This document shows, piece after piece, positions 62,696 to 64,000 of a stretch of DNA of 64,000 nt. The DNA lies in assembly GCA_035539135.1 (NCBI GenBank), contig DATLJD010000014.1:1-64000 (forward strand), given 5' to 3'. Position 1 is the stretch's first letter. Each line of letters opens with the position of its first letter. Position numbers and translations under genes: made by a program. The stretch is from JABFWF01 sp035539135. GTDB taxonomy: Bacteria > Pseudomonadota > Gammaproteobacteria > Xanthomonadales > Xanthomonadaceae. The notes beneath the pieces are model-generated. The model worked only from the letters and a program-made list of their open reading frames with translations, made no database searches and was not told where the DNA came from.

Positions 62696-64000
62696 ATGCC
62701 GCGCCGACCGCCACTGCTGGCCTGCCTGCTGCCCGCGCTGCTGGCGCTGGCGCCCGCCGCGCACGCGCGCACGCTGGAAGCGCGCATCGCCACGGTGGAC
62801 ACCGCGGTGGCCACGCTGCGCGACGTGCGCGTGCGGCTGGAGTGGCAGGCGCAGGCGCCGCAGGGCTTGCTGTCCCTGCACGCCGCCAGCGTGGTCGCGC
62901 CGGACCTCGGCTATCGCTACCGCGACCTTGCCTGGCAATGCCCGCTGCGCCGCGACGGCGCGCGCTGGCGCTGCGAGGGCGAGGTGCGCAGCGGCCGGGC
63001 GAAGCCGCTGCGGCTGGCGATCGACCTCGACGACGTGCGGACGGACGCCCTCCTTGCGCAGGGCGCGGCGCGCATGGCGGTGCACCGCGACGCGCGCACC
63101 CCCGACGACACCCGCGTCGACCTCGCGCGGGTGCCGCTGGCCTGGGCGCGGGCGCTGCTCGCCCAGGCCTGGCCGGAGGGCCAGCTGCAGGGCGGCACGC
63201 TCGCCGGACAGGTGCGGGTGCGCGCGCCGGCGAATGCGCCGCTGGACGTGCATGCGGCGCTGCGGCTGTCCGACGGCGCCTTCGACACGCCCGACGCCAG
63301 CATCGCCGGCGGCCAGCTCGGCGGCGCCTTCACCCTCGACTACCGCAGCGCGCCGGGCCACACAGCGATCGATCTCGCCGGACAACTGCGCGGCGGCGAA
63401 TTCCTGGTCGGCAGCGCCTACGTCGCGCTGCCGGCGACGCCGGTCGAGCTCGCCATCGGCGCCACGCTCGCGGACGGGCAGGGCTGGCGATTGCCGCGCA
63501 TCCACTGGCGCGACGGCAACGTCCTGCGCGCCGACGGCAGCGCGGGATTCGACGCGGACACCAACCTGCGCTCGCTCGACCTCGCCCTGCGCAGCGCGGA
63601 CGTCTCCGCCTTGCCCGCGCGCTACCTGTCGGGCTGGCTCGGCCAGGCGGGGCTCGCCGACCTCGCGATGCAGGGCGGCTTCGACGCGAGGGTGCGTGTG
63701 GCCGACGGCGCGCTCGCCGCCGCGAGCGCGACCCTGCGCGACATCGACGTCAGCGACCCGAAGGGCCGCTTCCGCTTCGATGGCCTCGCCGGCACGCCGC
63801 GCTTCTCCGGCGCCGCCCCGGTGGCGGGCGAACTGCGCTGGCGCGGCGGCGAGCTCTACGGCCTGGACTTCGGCGCGGCGACCCTGCCGATCGCCAGCAG
63901 CGGCGGCGAGCTGCGCCTGCGCGAACCGGTCACCGTGCCGATGCTCGGCGGCAGCCTGCGCTTCGACGGCATGACCGTGCGCCCGCCGGCAGGCGATCGC
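62696..64000 (+). CDS. Exported AsmA/YdbH-like protein, truncated by the window end
   Basis: Open reading frame running to the end of the window, 435 residues without a stop, so only the N-terminal part is seen. It begins with a signal peptide (MPRRPPLLACLLPALLALAP, cleavage near AHA-RTLE). The mature region is beta-rich and repetitive, with Ala/Leu/Asp-rich strands (VDLARVPLAWARALLAQAWPE, DGAFDTPDASIAGGQLGG, DLALRSADVSALPARYL) like the AsmA/YdbH group of large periplasmic proteins linked to lipid transport. That assignment rests on general pattern only and is uncertain. Confidence 0.6.
   Translation, partial: MPRRPPLLACLLPALLALAPAAHARTLEARIATVDTAVATLRDVRVRLEWQAQAPQGLLSLHAASVVAPDLGYRYRDLAWQCPLRRDGARWRCEGEVRSGRAKPLRLAIDLDDVRTDALLAQGAARMAVHRDARTPDDTRVDLARVPLAWARALLAQAWPEGQLQGGTLAGQVRVRAPANAPLDVHAALRLSDGAFDTPDASIAGGQLGGAFTLDYRSAPGHTAIDLAGQLRGGEFLVGSAYVALPATPVELAIGATLADGQGWRLPRIHWRDGNVLRADGSAGFDADTNLRSLDLALRSADVSALPARYLSGWLGQAGLADLAMQGGFDARVRVADGALAAASATLRDIDVSDPKGRFRFDGLAGTPRFSGAAPVAGELRWRGGELYGLDFGAATLPIASSGGELRLREPVTVPMLGGSLRFDGMTVRPPAGDR

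Overview
The window is very GC-rich, densely coded chromosomal DNA from a gammaproteobacterium of the Xanthomonadaceae/Lysobacteraceae. I infer a Lysobacter- or Luteimonas-like organism from the gene order (fabH-fabD-fabG-acpP-fabF-pabB-pabC-mltG-tmk-holB-pilZ; rpoE-rseA-degP-lepA-lepB-rnc-era-recO), from the many secreted or lipoprotein peptidases, and from dispersed palindromic intergenic repeats. I see no prophage, insertion sequence, plasmid gene or CRISPR array.

Layout. 1-400 is a composite palindromic repeat. 401-8654 carries a peptidoglycan amidase divergent from a small hydrolase, then rlmKL, a pirin, two small secreted proteins and a large hybrid sensor kinase. 8833-15313 holds three tandem M13 (PepO/neprilysin-type) metallopeptidases on the minus strand. 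15771-19380 has an RhlE-type RNA helicase, a repeat-filled gap and a secreted M28 peptidase. 19427-27791 is an RND efflux system (OprN-, MexF- and MexE-like) led by a degenerate SDR protein and divergent from a LysR regulator, resembling mexT-mexS-mexEF-oprN. 27792-28503 holds the SRP 4.5S RNA, tRNA-Ser(GGA) and a cluster of hairpins. 28504-31742 is dnaX-ybaB-recR plus an HIT protein. 32023-36368 is a coupled moxR - DUF58 - transglutaminase - Slp lipoprotein operon. 36500-39315 has a GT39-like membrane glycosyltransferase, Maf and a small membrane protein.

39439-50296 is the lipid/envelope/replication block: yceD-rpmF-fabHDG-acpP-fabF, then pabB-pabC-mltG-tmk-holB-pilZ, where most pabB-holB stop and start codons overlap. 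50336-52411 encodes a FadJ-like beta-oxidation protein. 52605-55678 is rpoE-rseA-degP (envelope stress), followed by lepA-lepB-DUF4845-rnc-era-recO (translation factor, secretion, RNA processing, GTPase, repair). The window ends with a REC-Hpt phosphorelay protein divergent from a truncated exported protein.

The strongest non-standard signals are: (1) a family of composite palindromic repeats whose stems change on both sides at once between copies, including a ~350-bp composite present in inverted orientation near both ends of the window; (2) several genes whose only visible promoter element is a -10 hexamer 6-8 nt before the start codon, predicting leaderless mRNAs, including one palindromic -10 shared by two divergent genes; (3) a 20-bp inverted repeat over the -35 of the fad promoter; (4) a duplicated tRNA-Ser 3' end with terminator beside a four-hairpin array; (5) the outer-membrane efflux gene reading through two repeat hairpins before its lipoprotein signal. 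All were read by eye; no alignment or database search was run.
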